Assembly (NCBI GenBank): GCA_002897115.2
Contig: BCIH01000011.1
Coordinates: forward strand, 31,472-95,471
DNA: 64,000 nucleotides
Origin: Prototheca cutis
Lineage: Eukaryota; Chlorophyta; Trebouxiophyceae; Chlorellales; Chlorellaceae
Direction: 5' to 3'
A model generated the notes under the pieces. It was not told the origin of the DNA, made no database searches, and was given only the letters and a program-made list of their open reading frames with translations. Positions 21,366 to 33,718 of this stretch are shown here, piece by piece; the stretch's first letter is position 1, and every line of letters starts with the position of its first letter. Both the position numbers and the translations under genes were made by a program.

Positions 21366-22772
21366 GGTGTGATCGCGAGCGGCTGGGCCTTGCACGAATG
21401 CTCCCCGGGATTACGCCCATGCAAGCATGCATGGTGCAGGACCCTCAGGCCCAACCATGTGCTCCATTGAACTCATTACCATTCGATATGCGTTGTGCAG
21501 ACCATCGCGCAGGGTGTGCATCGTGGGTGTCCCCGTGCCTGGCGCCAAGATCGGTTCGCCTGCCCAATGGGGGCTGGGGATGACGTGGCGCCCGCGTTGT
21601 CCCGAATTCGAGCAGACTGGGCGGTGAGGGCAGTCCGCGCGCAATGAATTCCCGTTTCAGCCCTTCCGGCCCTCCCGTGCCGCACCACCCCCTTTGTCCC
21701 GCACCACAAAAATGCTTATTGGACATCCAGATAACAGTGCATGAACAGTACCCCGCCAGAATGGAGCGTACTTGCGGGCAATCACTCTTGGAAGTTCGCG
21801 AGGGGCGCAGCCGTGGAGGTCGCGCCCACTAGACGGCGCGTACAGGCCCGCGCAATGCTTGTTAACTCCGGAAACAAATAGGATAGACCTTCTTATATGA
21901 TGCATTACACAAGTTGGGGCTGCTTATGTGCAGTTGTTTAGGTTTCCCGGTAGGCCGCAGCAAGGCCTTTGTCCGCGACAGCGGTGCCGGGACTGGGAGC
22001 CTAGGCCACCCAGTCTGGACCCTCTGAAGAAGCACCTGCAGGGCGGTTTCCACAAGACAGCCTCCCAACCAATGCCCACATGTACATGTTGGATGGTGCC
22101 TAATCAAGGCAAGGGAAGTAATGAGCAGGTAATGGCTTGTCGGCAGCTCAGTCTGGGGAGCCAGCTTCAAGTTCCACACTGGGCAGTGCACAGGCCACCA
22201 TTTGGGCCTCCACTGTTGCACGGCATGACTCCATGCTCTGTGTGGATGCATGTTCAGCTGGTCTGACATGGCACGGGGTTGCGGCGTGAAAGCAGGCGAA
22301 CCACCCAGGTCTGGAAAACCTGGGGCTGCAAACTCTTAATGCCGGCGACGACGCCATCCAACTTCAGGTGGTGCTGCCATGTGGAGCACCCCTGCAAGGG
22401 GATATGATGAAGTTATTGAAATCCCCATCCGTCAAGTGGGCGTGGGGCATCGACATTGTGAGTTTGGGCCCCTCTGCGACCTGAATTCATTGTGACGGTC
22501 CCCCCTTCCCTCCCCGAATTTGTGCCATGGAAAATCGGCGCAGTTGGGCCCTTCAACACAGAAACGCCATCTCCCTATCTTCCCTTCTCTCTGTTTCTAT
22601 CATTTCAACTTGCATACGTCGCATGGTATGCACGAAACATTTGGCTTGCCATCATTAAGGAATGGTTTTCTTTACCCAAGNCCGCTTAGGACACCATGCC
22701 ACTCTCGCCCTGGCACTGCGATGCTCCTGCGGCAATCCAGCGCACAAATGGAGGCCCCACTGTCCATCAGCA
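21366..22772. other. Intergenic, about 1.4 kb
   Basis: Between the start of the coiled-coil gene and the 3' end of RRP15. Several open frames exist on both strands (for example 21928-22266), but none has recognisable protein character, splice support or homologous motifs. I see no RNA gene. Confidence 0.5.
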
Positions 22773-24012
22773 TCACGCGAAATCATCGTCATCTTCATCC
22801 TCGCTTTCTTCCAGCTCAGCCTCGGCCTCGTCGTCTTGCGGCCGGTCCCAGTCGCGCATACGGCCGCCGCCCTGTGTCCCCGTGAACGATTTCTGCAGCA
22901 CTTCCCAGCCGGCGTCCCGGTCGCCCTCGTCCTCGTCCTCACTGTCTGCACCCGGCCGCCCAGCAACGGGGATCAGACCCGTCGACCGGCCCGCCAGCTG
23001 TGCAGACTGCTCTGGCAACAGGCTCCCACCACCGGCCCCGGCCCGCGCTGCAGCGAGCTGCGCGGCTGGCGTCGCCTGCGCCAGGCGCCGCTGCCGCTGT
23101 GCCGTCGCAACGGCGTTGAACAGCCGCACCACGCCGCGCGTGGCCGACCGAGACAATGCCTTTTCCTGAGCGTCGGCCGCAGGGTCCTCGCCCCGCCGGC
23201 TCGGCAGCTGCAATTGTTATTATGTGTGCGACCGTGGGTGAGATCGAAAATCCTCCCATGGAGCAGTACTGCAACTTTTCGCCCCACAAACCGACCACAG
23301 CACACACCATGTGGCCCCGCTGCCGCATCTCGTGCTGGCGTCGCGCGACGGTCCTGGCGTGCGCCTCCTCGGCCTCCTGTTCCGCCTTTCTTTTCGCCAC
23401 GGAGCTGCTTCCCTGCGCGAGCGGTGGGGAGGTGGTGGCAAGAAATGGCATGTGCACACCAAAGGAATTCGGTCATGGAAGGGGCTCAGGAATGGAAGCG
23501 TTCCGGGCATGCAATGGGAGTCGTGCGTGCCATTCCACACCACGCACCGCGAGGATGGGCACGGGCACCGCGGGCTCCTTTGCCGCGCTGGCTGCAGGCT
23601 GCTTGCTCAGAATCTTTGCAAAGGCCTTGGCGATGGCAGCTTGCTTGCCTCCCAGCACACCGGCCCCCTCATCCTCCGAGCCACTCCCTGCCATGTTTGC
23701 ATGATGGAAAGGAAAGCAGTGGCACATGCATCCTCCGCCTGATTCATGTGCAGCCTTGGAAGCAGACCTCCACTCACCTGCAGGGGACGCCACGTCATCA
23801 TAGTCCCTCTCGAACTCTGCATCATCACCAAAGCCATCGTCGGACCCAGACTCCAGGGCACCGTCCTCGGAATCCGATCTTCCACGGTCGGAGGCTTGGT
23901 GGAGGCCCTCGTCCTCCGACGATCGTGGACTGCCCAGCAGCTCCTCACCCTCGTCCCCAGAGCTTGCCGCATCGAAATCTGTGTCGTGCGGGGTAACTGA
24001 ATGATTAAGCAT
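22773..24012 (-). CDS. RRP15: Ribosomal RNA-processing protein 15 (RRP15)
   Basis: Four exons (24012-23778, 23687-23548, 23412-23308, 23207-22773) join in phase to 304 residues. The N-terminal third is strongly acidic (SSGDEGEELLGSPRSSEDEG). The RRP15 core follows: an AKAFAKILSKQ helix, KRKAEQEAEEAHARTVARRQ, then SATRGVVRLFNAVATAQRQ and WEVLQKSFTG with MRDWD, the family signature. It ends in an acidic tail (ESEDEDDDDF). RRP15 is a nucleolar factor of early 60S pre-ribosomes, needed for 27S and 25S rRNA maturation. Start chosen at MLNHSVTPH because the frame upstream lacks conserved character. It is head-to-head with the histidine-biosynthesis gene. Confidence 0.88.
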
Positions 24013-24561
24013 GGCAGAGAATCGCTTGTACCTCGCGTGCAGGGCTGGGCCTGCAGCTGCCACTGGTGAAGCGCCTGACACCTGGTGGTGGGACCCTTCC
24101 CAAAACAGCACAGGGCGTGCGAGCACCACGCAGACCCCGCACTCACCAACGGGCTTTGCAGGATGCTTGGTCCTGGACTGTTTCAGGCTCGGCGGGCCGG
24201 CCATGGCTGCGTGTCCTTGTCGGCAAGCACTGGGACTGGGGGGTTTCAGGTGTATTACCAAAACAACTCGGCCAAATTAGCCCGGCCACCCCGCCGCTCT
24301 GGATTTTCTCGAGTGAATGGTCAACGAAATACCTTTAATAAACGTTTGCGAGCATCCAGGCACTGCTTGGTGGCCTGCATGCATTTGGACTGGCAACACC
24401 GCTCCGCTCTTTCGGGTCGCCCAGAGCGCCGCGCCTTGCCCTTCGGAAGCAAGAGGGCGGGTCATCCCGGCGTGCACCGCGTCACACCAGGTCCTCGGGC
24501 ACGGGCGTTTGCATTGTTCTTTGTGTCGTACTCTCACAAACAGGTGGCAAATACTGCCCAG
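24013..24561. promoter_or_regulatory. Shared upstream region of RRP15 (-) and imidazoleglycerol-phosphate dehydratase (+)
   Basis: The two start codons face away from each other across 549 bp with no other gene between. A bidirectional promoter is inferred from arrangement only; I recognise no specific element. Confidence 0.4.
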
Positions 24562-25826
24562 ATGCCTTGCCGGGCGGTGCTCACCCAGCCTCTGGCCCAG
24601 CCGTGGGGTCGGGCGTGCGATGCCCCCAGGCCCTTCAAGGCCAGCGGTCCTGCCTTTTGCGCCCGCCGGCAACCGCGCCGGTTGATCACTCGCGCAGCGT
24701 CCAATGGCGCGGCAGCTTCGCCAGTGAACACTGGAGGTGCGTGCGTGCAGAGTGTCCTTTGAGTTTGGGGAGGGGTTGTGCACCCTCTTGCAACTGCGCT
24801 GCAGCGCAGTTGCAGGTGCCCTGGCCACGCCCGCATGCAGACTAGAACACTTGGGCGCTGGAGCCCGGCTCTCGCAACTCCATGGTCTGCTGAATACCCC
24901 TCGGCAACCGCATCCCACCCACAGGCCGTGTGGGCCATGTGCAGCGACAGACAAAGGAGACGAGCGTGGATGTTCGCATCGATCTGGATGGCACAGGCCG
25001 ATGCACCGCGGAGTCGGGGATCCCCTTCCTGGATCACATGCTGGACCAGATTGCCTCCCATGGGCTTTTCGACCTCACCGTCCGCGCCAAGGTCGATGGG
25101 CAGGGTTGGATTGCACCTGTTGTGCCGCACTGGTGGTGGTGGTGGTGCGGAGGGGTGCAGGTGTAGTGGTCTGGGGGAGAGTTGGGTGCGACAAGGGCGC
25201 TGGCCAGGCTCCTTGTCCCTTCCTCCCCCCCACCCCCCCGACCCACCCAACATGAAAAGGCAAAACGAACGCAATATCACCACCAGCTGTGCAGGGCGAC
25301 ACGTGGATCGACGATCACCACACCAACGAGGACATCGCCCTCGCCCTGGGTTCGGCGCTGGCGCAGGCACTGGGGGACCGTGCCGGGATCCACCGGTTCG
25401 GTGATTTTGCCGCGCCACTGGACGAGGCGCTGGTGCACGTGGTGCTGGACCTGTCTGGCCGGCCTTATCTCGGGTACGACCTCGAATTCCGCACGGAGCG
25501 CATCGGAACGTACGAGGTGCAGCTGGTGGAACACTTTTTCCAGTCTCTCGCAAACACCAGCGGCATGACCCTCCACATTCGCCAGGTGGGTCTTTCTGGG
25601 CAACTGGCTCGGCACGAGAGGGTGCGGTGGGAAGGCTCGGGGGCCGCCAAGTCTCCGAGCAAGCATATCCCTCCATCCTCCCTTGCAGTTGGCGGGGGTC
25701 AATTCGCACCACATTGTGGAGGCGACATTCAAGGCCTTTGCGAGAGCGCTGCGGCGGGCCTGCGAGGCCGATCCCCGGCGCCAGGGTACCATCGCCAGCT
25801 CCAAGGGCGTGCTGACCCAGCAGTGA
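24562..25826 (+). CDS. HISN5: Imidazoleglycerol-phosphate dehydratase, probably plastid-targeted
   Basis: Exons 24562-24736, 24925-25091, 25295-25585 and 25689-25826 join in phase to 256 residues. The first 55 or so residues ([10 protein letters not shown]..., rich in Ala, Arg, Pro, Ser, few acids) look like a plastid transit peptide. The catalytic domain is complete: [38 protein letters not shown] (first His/Asp/His metal site), [14 protein letters not shown] (second site), [34 protein letters not shown] and [17 protein letters not shown]. It dehydrates imidazole-glycerol-3-phosphate to imidazole-acetol phosphate, step six of histidine synthesis, and binds two Mn ions. The length matches plant IGPD. 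Unlike the bacterial bifunctional form, no phosphatase domain is fused. Confidence 0.93.
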
Positions 25827-27088
25827 ACCCCAGTGCAGCTGTTGAACGGGGGTGATGCTGCTGGGTCATGGCACTCGCCCTGCCTGTGTTTCCCAACAGG
25901 GTATTTGTAGAATGACTGTGACTGTGTGCCGTACTCCAAGGGCTGGCTGTAAAGAAAAGTATCGGCACAGCTCTCAGAAGCACTGGGCTCTTTGAGCCAG
26001 CAAGCGGCGCTGGCCGCTGACCTGTTCTTGGACAGCTGTCTTCAGATCTCATGGCAGTGGCCGCCAGACTTTTCTGCAAAGGGCTGCAGCATTCATTCAC
26101 TAGGGTCTGTCCAATTTCCGCAATGAGAATGCCCAGCTCTGTGGTGACCCAACGAACGAACCCAGAACCGATCGTTTGCCCTCAATTCTAAGCAAGTAAT
26201 GATCATGGTGTGCTCGGCCGATTCGCCTGATCAAGGGCACCAGCTGTCTTTCGTGGCAGACAGGCGTTTGCTGCGGACCATGCCAAGCTGACGGCGGTGG
26301 CGGCGCGTTCCCCGATGCAGGTCCTCATCGTGAAACCATCACACTTCTCCAAATCGCAACCATGGTTTCAAAGGACATCTTGCAAACAAGCCGAACTGCT
26401 TGAACGCCCACTTCGCGTCGTATCCAGCCCCACTTCCAAACGCCCTTCTCGCGCAATGAAGATCGATCAATTGCGTTGCAAGGAAAGATGCAATGCGCTA
26501 CTCCAAATATCCCATGTGCGCACACAATGATGTTGTTGAATCGATGCGGAATGACTGTGCATGCAAGGAAGTGGGAGCCGTTCGCGACGGTGAGAACCCC
26601 TGGACCAGCAACGGCGATTACGCCGCGCTCGCGCTTTCCAGCGTCAGCCTTCTCGAAGCTCTCTCAAAATGGTAGTGTGTGCGGGCGTGGGGCTCCCCAT
26701 AAGCATCCGCCCATTCGAGAGCTGGCGACAGCATGCACAGTAGTCTCGTTTGAGCAGTCCAGTTGGGTAATTTCTCGTAGGAGGCATCACATTACACTGC
26801 TGAGCAGCCGTCGGAGNCCGCTAGGTCCAGGAGTGGAGCAGTCCGTCGCCTCGATCGCGCGGCCGCTGACCACTTGCCGAGGGGTGCAGCCAGGGGCCTA
26901 AATTCCTCCAAGGTACATTTCGTGGGTCATGGTCGGCCTATTGTGCATTGCATGTGTCCTGTCGAGCCCGCGGCGCTGACCCTACCGAGTTGACATCCCC
27001 GCCTGCATCCCCTGGGCCTGGGGTGCTGCCACGGCGTGGGCGCCTGGCTTGATGAGCCCGCGCGCCGCCCGTGCGTGTGCGTTGCAGT
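25827..27088. other. Intergenic, about 1.26 kb
   Basis: Downstream of IGPD and upstream of DnaJ. Short open frames occur but none shows family motifs or splice consistency. I see no tRNA boxes and no repeats. Confidence 0.5.
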
Positions 27089-28508
27089 ATGCCATGTGCG
27101 TTAGGACTCACGCACCCCCTCGCTCGTGGCTATCGCAGGCCCACGAGGCTTCCAGACCGGGTTCGAGCCCAGCGGCAGCAGCGGCAGCATGTTCTTCGGC
27201 GGGGGCGGCTTCGGCGGGGGCTTCCCATTTGGCGAGATGCCTGGGGCTGCCCCGCGCGGGCCCGTGAACAACAAGCGCTACTATGACATCCTGGGTGTCA
27301 GCCGCACGGCCAGCGAGGCGGAGGTCAAGAAGGCCCACCGCAAGCTTGCGCTCAAGGAGCACCCCGACAAGGGCGGCGACCCCGAGAAGTTCAAGGAGAT
27401 TAACGAGGCGTACGAGGTCCTGCGCGATGCGGAGAAGCGCAAGACGTACGATACGTACGGCGAGGAGGCGCTGAAGGACGGCATGGGCGGCGGCGGCGGG
27501 GCCCCCGACATCTTTGACCTGTTTGGCATGAGCAGCGGGCGGCGGGCCGCACCGCGCGATCGCCGCGCGGACGACCTCGTGCACCGCATGAAGGTTTCCC
27601 TCGAAGAAATGTACAAGGGCTCGGTGCGCAAGCTGCAAATGTCGCGCAACATCAAGTGTCCCGACTGCTCAGGCGCGGGGTCGAAGTCTGGCAAGCGCCA
27701 TGACTGCCAGCAGTGCCAGGGTTCGGGCGTGGAGGTCAGGCTCAAGCCCCTGGGCCCCGGCATGATGCAGCAGATCCAGAGCCGGTGCAGCTACTGCTCA
27801 GGCACGGGCACGTTCACCCCAGCCTCGGACCGCTGCGGGACCTGCGCGGGCAAGGGCCTGGTCCCTGACCGCAAGGTCTTCGAGGTGCACGTCGAGCCGG
27901 GGCACCGCCACGGCGCCAAGGTCGTCTTCCGCGGCGAGGCCGGCTCCGACTCGCCCGACGTGCTCCCTGGTGACCTCGTGTTTGTGCTGGAACAAAAGGA
28001 AAACTCCACCTTCAAGCGCATCGGGTCGGANCTGTTTATGGAGCAGCACGTGAGCCTGGTGCAGGCTCTGACCGGGGCTGAAGTGAAGGTCACGCACCTG
28101 GACGGGCGCGTGCTGGAGGCAAACACCGCCGGCACGGTCATCAAGCCCGATGCATGGATGACGATCAAGGGCGAAGGCATGCCCATCCACGGCCGGCCGT
28201 TTGAAAAGGGCAACCTGTACGTGCACTTTTCGGTCGATTTCCCCGAGGCCGTCACGCCGGCTGCGGCGGCGGCAGTGCGTGCCGCGTTTGGCGGACCCGC
28301 CTCGGCTGCTGCCAACGGCGCCCCCACGGCTGCGGGTGGCGACGAGGACATGCTGGAGGAGGTGACCTTCACCCCCGTGGCCGACATCGAGGCCGAGATC
28401 AAGATCCGCCGCGACCACGAGCGCCGCACGGGGACGCAGTACGACTCGGACTCTGACGACGAGGCTGGCGGCCGCGGCGGGCAGCGCGTTGCCTGCTCGC
28501 AGCAGTGA
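27089..28508 (+). CDS. Type I (class A) DnaJ/Hsp40 co-chaperone with a C-terminal CSQQ box
   Basis: The main exon is 27139-28508. A tiny first exon 27089-27095 (ATGCCAT|GTGCGT) fits the phase and gives [11 protein letters not shown], but this start is uncertain. The J-domain holds [20 protein letters not shown] and the HPD motif (KEHPDKGG), followed by a short Gly linker. Four zinc-finger repeats are intact: [24 protein letters not shown] and CGTCAGKG. The C-terminal beta domains include [11 protein letters not shown] and [20 protein letters not shown]. The protein ends VACSQQ, corresponding to the farnesylated CaaX box (CAQQ type) of plant J2/J3. It would stimulate Hsp70 ATPase in cytosol and at membranes. 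One N (28031) affects a single codon. Confidence 0.92.
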
Positions 28509-29219
28509 TTGAACACGATGATGGCTGCGTAGACAAACCAGTCAATCGCCTCCGAGGCTGCCCGGACGAAGGACACGCAGAGGGGGGATGAGGGCCCTAT
28601 CTGCACGTCCCTCGTCCCGTATCACCGCATCCCCAAAACATCTGACATCACCCGAGCCGTGTGGGGCGGCGGCGGCCTCCCGTCATGCAAAGCCGCGCAG
28701 ACCATGGGCCCCCGCACGAGGGGCGAAGACCGTGCGATTTCCCCTGCTTTGGAGAAGAACACTGCAGAGTGTGCTGTATCCCCCTCAAGAAGAAAGTCTC
28801 TTCCCCTGTTGTGCGAGGTCATTCGCCGCGAACGGCGAATCTGTGGCCGCGTGTGCTTTTGCTGCAGTGAGCAAAAACAATTACAGATCTATGCTGAGCA
28901 GTGATGGTTGGAGTGAGGAGGATTGGGGAGGTCGGAAAAGCCCATTTCTGGGGTGCGGCAGTCGTATTGATGTGAGCAGGCGCAAATACTCTCTCTTTTG
29001 GATCACAAGACCCACCCGACTTCCCGTGGATCTCCGACATGTCCCTAGATGGGCCGAGCGCGCAGCATGCCAGCGCATTGCCAGCGCCCATGTTCATTCC
29101 GTACTCGAAAAGCACGCAAGTGATTGATGAATGGGCAGCATCAGGCGGGGCGCGCAGCGTGAGGCGCCAATGGCACCCCCGTGCCCGGGCTAGGCGTTGC
29201 TGAAGGGGCAGGGGGTGCG
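28509..29219. other. Intergenic, about 0.7 kb
   Basis: Contains an open frame of 179 codons (28588-29127, +) without an ATG-plus-motif context I can support; it is probably chance in GC-rich DNA. Confidence 0.4.
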
Positions 29220-30816
29220 ATGACCCGCCCGACCGCAGAGGCACGCGCTGGGACGGATGGGTCGGCATCTGACGACGCCCGGGTGCACAAGGAGAAACCC
29301 AGGACCGTGCCGCTGCCCGCCCAGGCTGCAGCGGTGGTGGCCGGGGCCCTGGTCCTGCGTTTCGCGTGGCGCTGGCTGCGGGGTCCAAAACCGGGGTGTC
29401 GGCGCCTGGGGCCCAACCAGCCGCTGACCAGCGGGCCAGGAGAGGTGTCGGTGCTGACTTACAACATCATGACCGACACCCCAGGCAGGCTGGCCGCCTG
29501 TCCCAGTCCCCAGCAGGCCGCCTGGGACAAGCGCTGGCCCGCCGTGTTGCGAGTGCTGGAGGATGCTGATGCGGACGTGATCTGCCTGCAAGAAGTCACC
29601 ATGCAGCAGTGCGTATGGGACTGTGGATGTGTGCTCATTGGGTTGGCTGCGACGGATTGTGGGTGGACAACGTGCAGGGACCTGATGGGGGTTGGGGCCG
29701 TGAGTAGCTCGTGTCTGCTGGCTCCAATGGGGCGACCAAGAAGGGGGTCCCGCGGGAAAGGGTGCCTGGGAGCAGAGCCCCCAATGTTTGCGAGAACTCA
29801 AGCCCCCTTCTTCGGAGCATCACCGCATGCCGCCCCCCATGAAATTCCAGCCCCACCACCCACCACTGTGCAGCTGGGAGCAGGTGCACAGCGCCCTGGC
29901 GGGCAGGGGTTACGACGGCGTGCTGAGTCAGCGCCTGGCGGCGGTGGCCCCAGGGTCAAGCACGACGGTGCTGGCGACATTTTTCAAGCGGGAGCGGTGG
30001 GAACTGGTCTGGTCAGAGGAGATGCAGCGGGCCCTGGCCACAACGCTTTGTGCCCGACATGGGGATGGTGACGATGCGGGCAGTGGTAATGTCACCGCTC
30101 GTAGGAGAGGACATCGCGTTCATGACAACAACAGCAACAATGGTGGCGATGTCGGCCGCAATGCAGCGGCCCGCCCCTCATCGTCGTCCCTCAAAGCTTC
30201 CGCGCTCGCCCGCAGGACTCCAACCTTGGCCATTCTAACCATTGTCAATCTGCACCTGGAGCAGTCGCCGTACCTCGCTGGTGTCCGTGTAGAACAGTTG
30301 TCCCACGCCCTGGCCCGCCTGGCGGTGCGGTTGTGCCCCGGCCGTCCACGTGCACTGCCGGGGACAAATCTGATCCTGGCCGGCGAGCTCGACTGCGGGG
30401 CAGGCAGCTGCTGGAACGCGACATGGCGGCTGCTACGCACGGGGCGCCTGGACGCGCTGTGGACCGAGCCGGGCCTGCCGGGGCTGCCGGTCAACGAACG
30501 GTGCCTGGAGCAGCCCTTTCCACTGGTCGGCGTGGAAGACGCCGCAGGACCGGGCGGCGAGTGTGAGAACAGCCTGACGAACGACCGTGAACCAGAGGAC
30601 AACAGCACCAAACTGCCACACACCCTCCTCCGCCAAGGCGATCTGCTGTGCAGTCGGGGGATGCAGGTCAACGCCATCCGTCGGCCGTGGGATCGGGCTA
30701 TTATTGCTGAAACCAAGCTCAAGGGCGTGCCCTGCGATGCCTGTCCCTCAGACCGTCTGCCAATGGGCGCGGTGCTGCGCCTGGCTCGGGAGCCAGGGGG
30801 GCCCGCCGTGCGATAG
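29220..30816 (+). CDS. Endonuclease/exonuclease/phosphatase-fold protein with altered catalytic residues
   Basis: Two exons (29220-29608, 29874-30816) join in phase to 443 residues. A hydrophobic helix at about residues 27-43 (PLPAQAAAVVAGALVLRFAW) may anchor the protein in a membrane. The EEP fold motifs appear in order: VLTYNIMTD, DADVICLQEV, YDGVLSQR, ILTIVNLHLE, ILAGELD, PWDRAIIAETKL and PSDRLPMGAVL. This order matches the CCR4/Nocturnin/Angel group. Compared with the usual GD(F/L)N and SDH signatures, here they read GELD and SDR, so the catalytic Asp, Asn and general-base His are all replaced. The magnesium-binding Glu in LQEV is kept. Enzymatic activity is therefore doubtful. A low-complexity insert (Asn/Ser/Gly) lies near 30080-30190. 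Confidence 0.75.
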
Positions 30817-31783
30817 TCACTGTGATCAGTGCCTGATGCCGTCCGATACAGCCGGCATATCCAGAGCATTCCTTCGACCACTCGATGTGCTACCTTGTGC
30901 GGTTGCATTGAGCGGGTGAAAATGGTGTAGCCTTTTGCTGACCGAGTGACATGCAGAGCCACAAGAGCGGGGGGAGACCATGCCATTTCAGCCTGGTAGC
31001 CAAGCTGGCTGCCAAGGTTTTCGAGCCGTCCAAGAGTGAGGCCTTGCCCACTTCAAGCAGCACTGCTGCACAGTCTTGCACTGGGATCTGTCATCTGTGG
31101 GCAAGCAGCTGGAGGGATGAGAGTGACGTGGAAATGATGCCTGGAAAACTTCCTAAAAATCCCAGTGATCCAAAGAAATCGCCTGTGACTGGTCAACGTC
31201 ACATGCAAACCGCACGGCACCGATAGCTCAGCAGGTCCGGAACCTGGTGCCGGCAGGGGTACATGCCCGCCGAGCCATGTGGGCTTGCATGTGCGGTCCT
31301 GCCGCCATCGAAAACGGCATGGCTTCATTTTTATTCGCCCGTCTTGAGCATACGAGCTGGATCCCCTGCCATGTGATGCGGAACGTCTGCCTAGACCAGG
31401 CCCTCCCAAGTGGAGCACCTCCCACCGGTGGGTGCTGGGCCGACAACGAACGGCACCCCTGGCAGGCATGCTGCGTCAGGCACGCCTGTGGCGTTGTCAT
31501 GCCGTTCCTTTCAGAGCCAGGTGCGACATGTTGGGACGGATGTGTGTGGGGAGCAGCTGAATATGTGTTCAAGCCAGCGGCTAGCCGGCCGGCCCGCCGG
31601 CCGGTGGCAGCTTTGGGCGGGCGGCAATCGTTCACGCGTCTTCTGTGGGTTCCACCATTGTATTGTCGACCCTCTGGGCCCCGAGCTTGCATGATGTGAG
31701 TGACGCAAGCGGCCCGGCAGATCCCGCCCTCGTGCCGTGGCGCTCCACCAAGTACACTCCACCCTGCACACCCCAGGCATGTA
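30817..31783. other. Intergenic, about 1 kb
   Basis: Between the EEP-fold gene and the FAD oxidoreductase, both on the plus strand. Nothing gene-like is supported here. Confidence 0.5.
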
Positions 31784-33351
31784 ATGTCAGTCCCGACGAC
31801 ATCGGCACTGGCCCCCCAAGAGATAGTCCACCGCAGTCCAAAAGGCTCATCATCCTCCCCCTCGGCAACCCGGCCGCGGTATGTTATCCTTGGTGGCGGC
31901 CTGGCCGGCCTGGCCACGGCCTGGCACCTGGTGGACAGCTGTCCTGGCCCAGCGACCATCGACTTGTACGTGACAGGGCCCGGTGTCGCTGATGGTGCCA
32001 GCCGTGCTGCTGCGGGTCTATTGCACCCCACCACCCCCCGCGGCCGCGACGCCTGGCGCGGACGTGAGGCGCTCGCAGAGGCCATCAATCTTGTGACTGT
32101 TGCTGAAAGGCATAATGCTCGGGCTCAACCGATTATCTGGAGCTCAGGCGTGCTTCGCCTTGCACAGTCGCCAACTGATGTGGGCATTGGCTCTTTTTGC
32201 ATCGTCTGTCTGTTGTTCTTGTTGATGATGATGAACTCTGGAGATCCGCACACACAAAACCGAAAATTGCACAAGAGTGCCGTCGCCAGCAACAATGCAG
32301 AATGCGACCCTACAGGCAGCTGCGGCGGTCCTACCCAGGGACACCGCTGCATTTGTCCCCGCAGACCAGCTGGCATCAGTGTGCCCGACAATGAGCCCGA
32401 CAATCGCGACTTCGGGCCGCGGCGGACTCCTGCTGCGTGACGGTTTGACCCTGGACACGGGCGCCTACCTCGAGTCCCTGTGGACTGCACTGCAGTCGAC
32501 CGCAGCCGCACGAGGCGGCGAGGCTCGCTTGCACCCGGGGCACACGCTTGTTGGCCTGCAGGATGTCCAAGGTGAAGCCGCGGATGCTTCTGGTGTCGTG
32601 CTGGCAGTCGGCGCCGGTCTGGCCGCTGCACTGCCAGACTGCGCGGCGGCGCTGCCGGCGTTCCTGGACATTGTAGAGGGCGTCACGTTGACCCTGCAGG
32701 TTCGTGGATGGTTTGGGGGGGGATGGGGTTGTCCACCGGGGCACGCGAGAAAAGCTTGCATCGTTCACTTGGACGTTCTTGCCCTGCAGCATCCCTAGGC
32801 AATGGCATGTCTCTAACAGCGACAACCCCGGCTCCCCGCCTGCCCAGGCGCCCGGCGGAGAGGATGCCACAGCGACCCTCCCAGGCCCCACTTCCCACAC
32901 CGCTACCGACAACAACGATCTCTGGCCAGGCAATTGCCCCGGCATCGCGAGCATGCCGTACATTGCGCCGCTGGGCACGAGCCGCTGCGTGGTGGGTGCG
33001 ACGTGGGAGAGGCCAGCGGCGCCAGACCACGACACAGGCGCGGCTCCAAAGTCAGCAACCGAGCTCTTGACCGCTGCACGCATGCTCTGTCCCGTGCTTT
33101 CTTCCTGGACCGTGGTTTCCCAAGCCCGGGGGGCGCGGGCCGTGCCGCGGCGCACGCACACGGGCACGCCGCCGTACGCCGGGCGGCTGGAGCTTGATTC
33201 CCCAGGCCTGCCGCCGCTGTGGCTGGTGGCGGGCCTGGGGTCAAGGGGCCTGCTCTACCACGCTTGGCTCGGCAAGCTGACTGCCGCGGCCATGCTGGCG
33301 GGCACCGACGCAGGCATGCCCGCCGAGCTGCTGCGGTGGAAAAGAAAGTGA
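31784..33351 (+). CDS. FAD-dependent oxidoreductase of the D-amino-acid oxidase (DAO) family
   Basis: Exons 31784-32179, 32301-32699 and 32848-33351 join in phase to 432 residues. The dinucleotide-binding fold is near the N-terminus: YVILGGGLAGLATAWHLV with the GxGxxG loop at residues 37-42. It is followed by GASRAAAGLLHP, the second FAD-contact region of the DAO family, and later VVLAVGAGLAAALPD. The C-terminal part has PPLWLVAGLGSRGLLYHAW, the usual closing FAD motif (GxGSRGxxxxP-type), as in the C-terminal domain of MnmC. Substrate is unknown: a free amino acid, or an MnmC-like role in tRNA wobble uridine modification, are both possible. The first exon has a Ser/Pro-rich leader that could be an organellar targeting peptide. 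It converges on the START-like gene. Confidence 0.8.
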
Positions 33352-33718
33352 TAATGGTTTTTTGGGAGTCATGTCCTCTTTCATCGTTTTCTGGGGCGCG
33401 AGGGTTGAGAAGCAAGTGGCGCCAAGCATGCCCTCACCCTCACCCGATGAAACTTAAAAATTGCTCAAGGTCCTGCAGCAGCAGCCCTCGTCCACCCCGC
33501 ATGCGCGGGGAACACACGTTGCGTATGCTCTGTACACATCTCTCAGCATGGCCCTACAAAAGTGTGCCATTCACTGTTGTTGGGCAACAGCACGGTGCCG
33601 TGCGATCCAGAGGAGGCAAGGGCATGGGACCCAGGCGCAAACTTGCAATGCGAGAGAAAACACAGCAAGCGAGGTAGGTTGCCCCTGGCGTGCTGGCTCC
33701 CGTCATCCAGCGATTCCG
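33352..33718. other. Intergenic, convergent 3' ends
   Basis: 3' flanks of the FAD oxidoreductase and START-like genes; no further gene seen. Confidence 0.5.

Noticed and set aside
21928..22357. Open frames upstream of the coiled-coil gene
   Set aside because: Both strands are open for about 70-110 codons with no protein-like pattern or splice support.
28588..29127. Open frame of 179 codons between DnaJ and the EEP gene
   Set aside because: No recognisable motifs and no splice-consistent partners; long chance frames are common in GC-rich DNA.
31221..31262. tRNA-like A box (cgatagctcagcaggt) downstream of the EEP gene
   Set aside because: No matching B box (GGTTCGANNCC) or cloverleaf pairing follows at the right distance.
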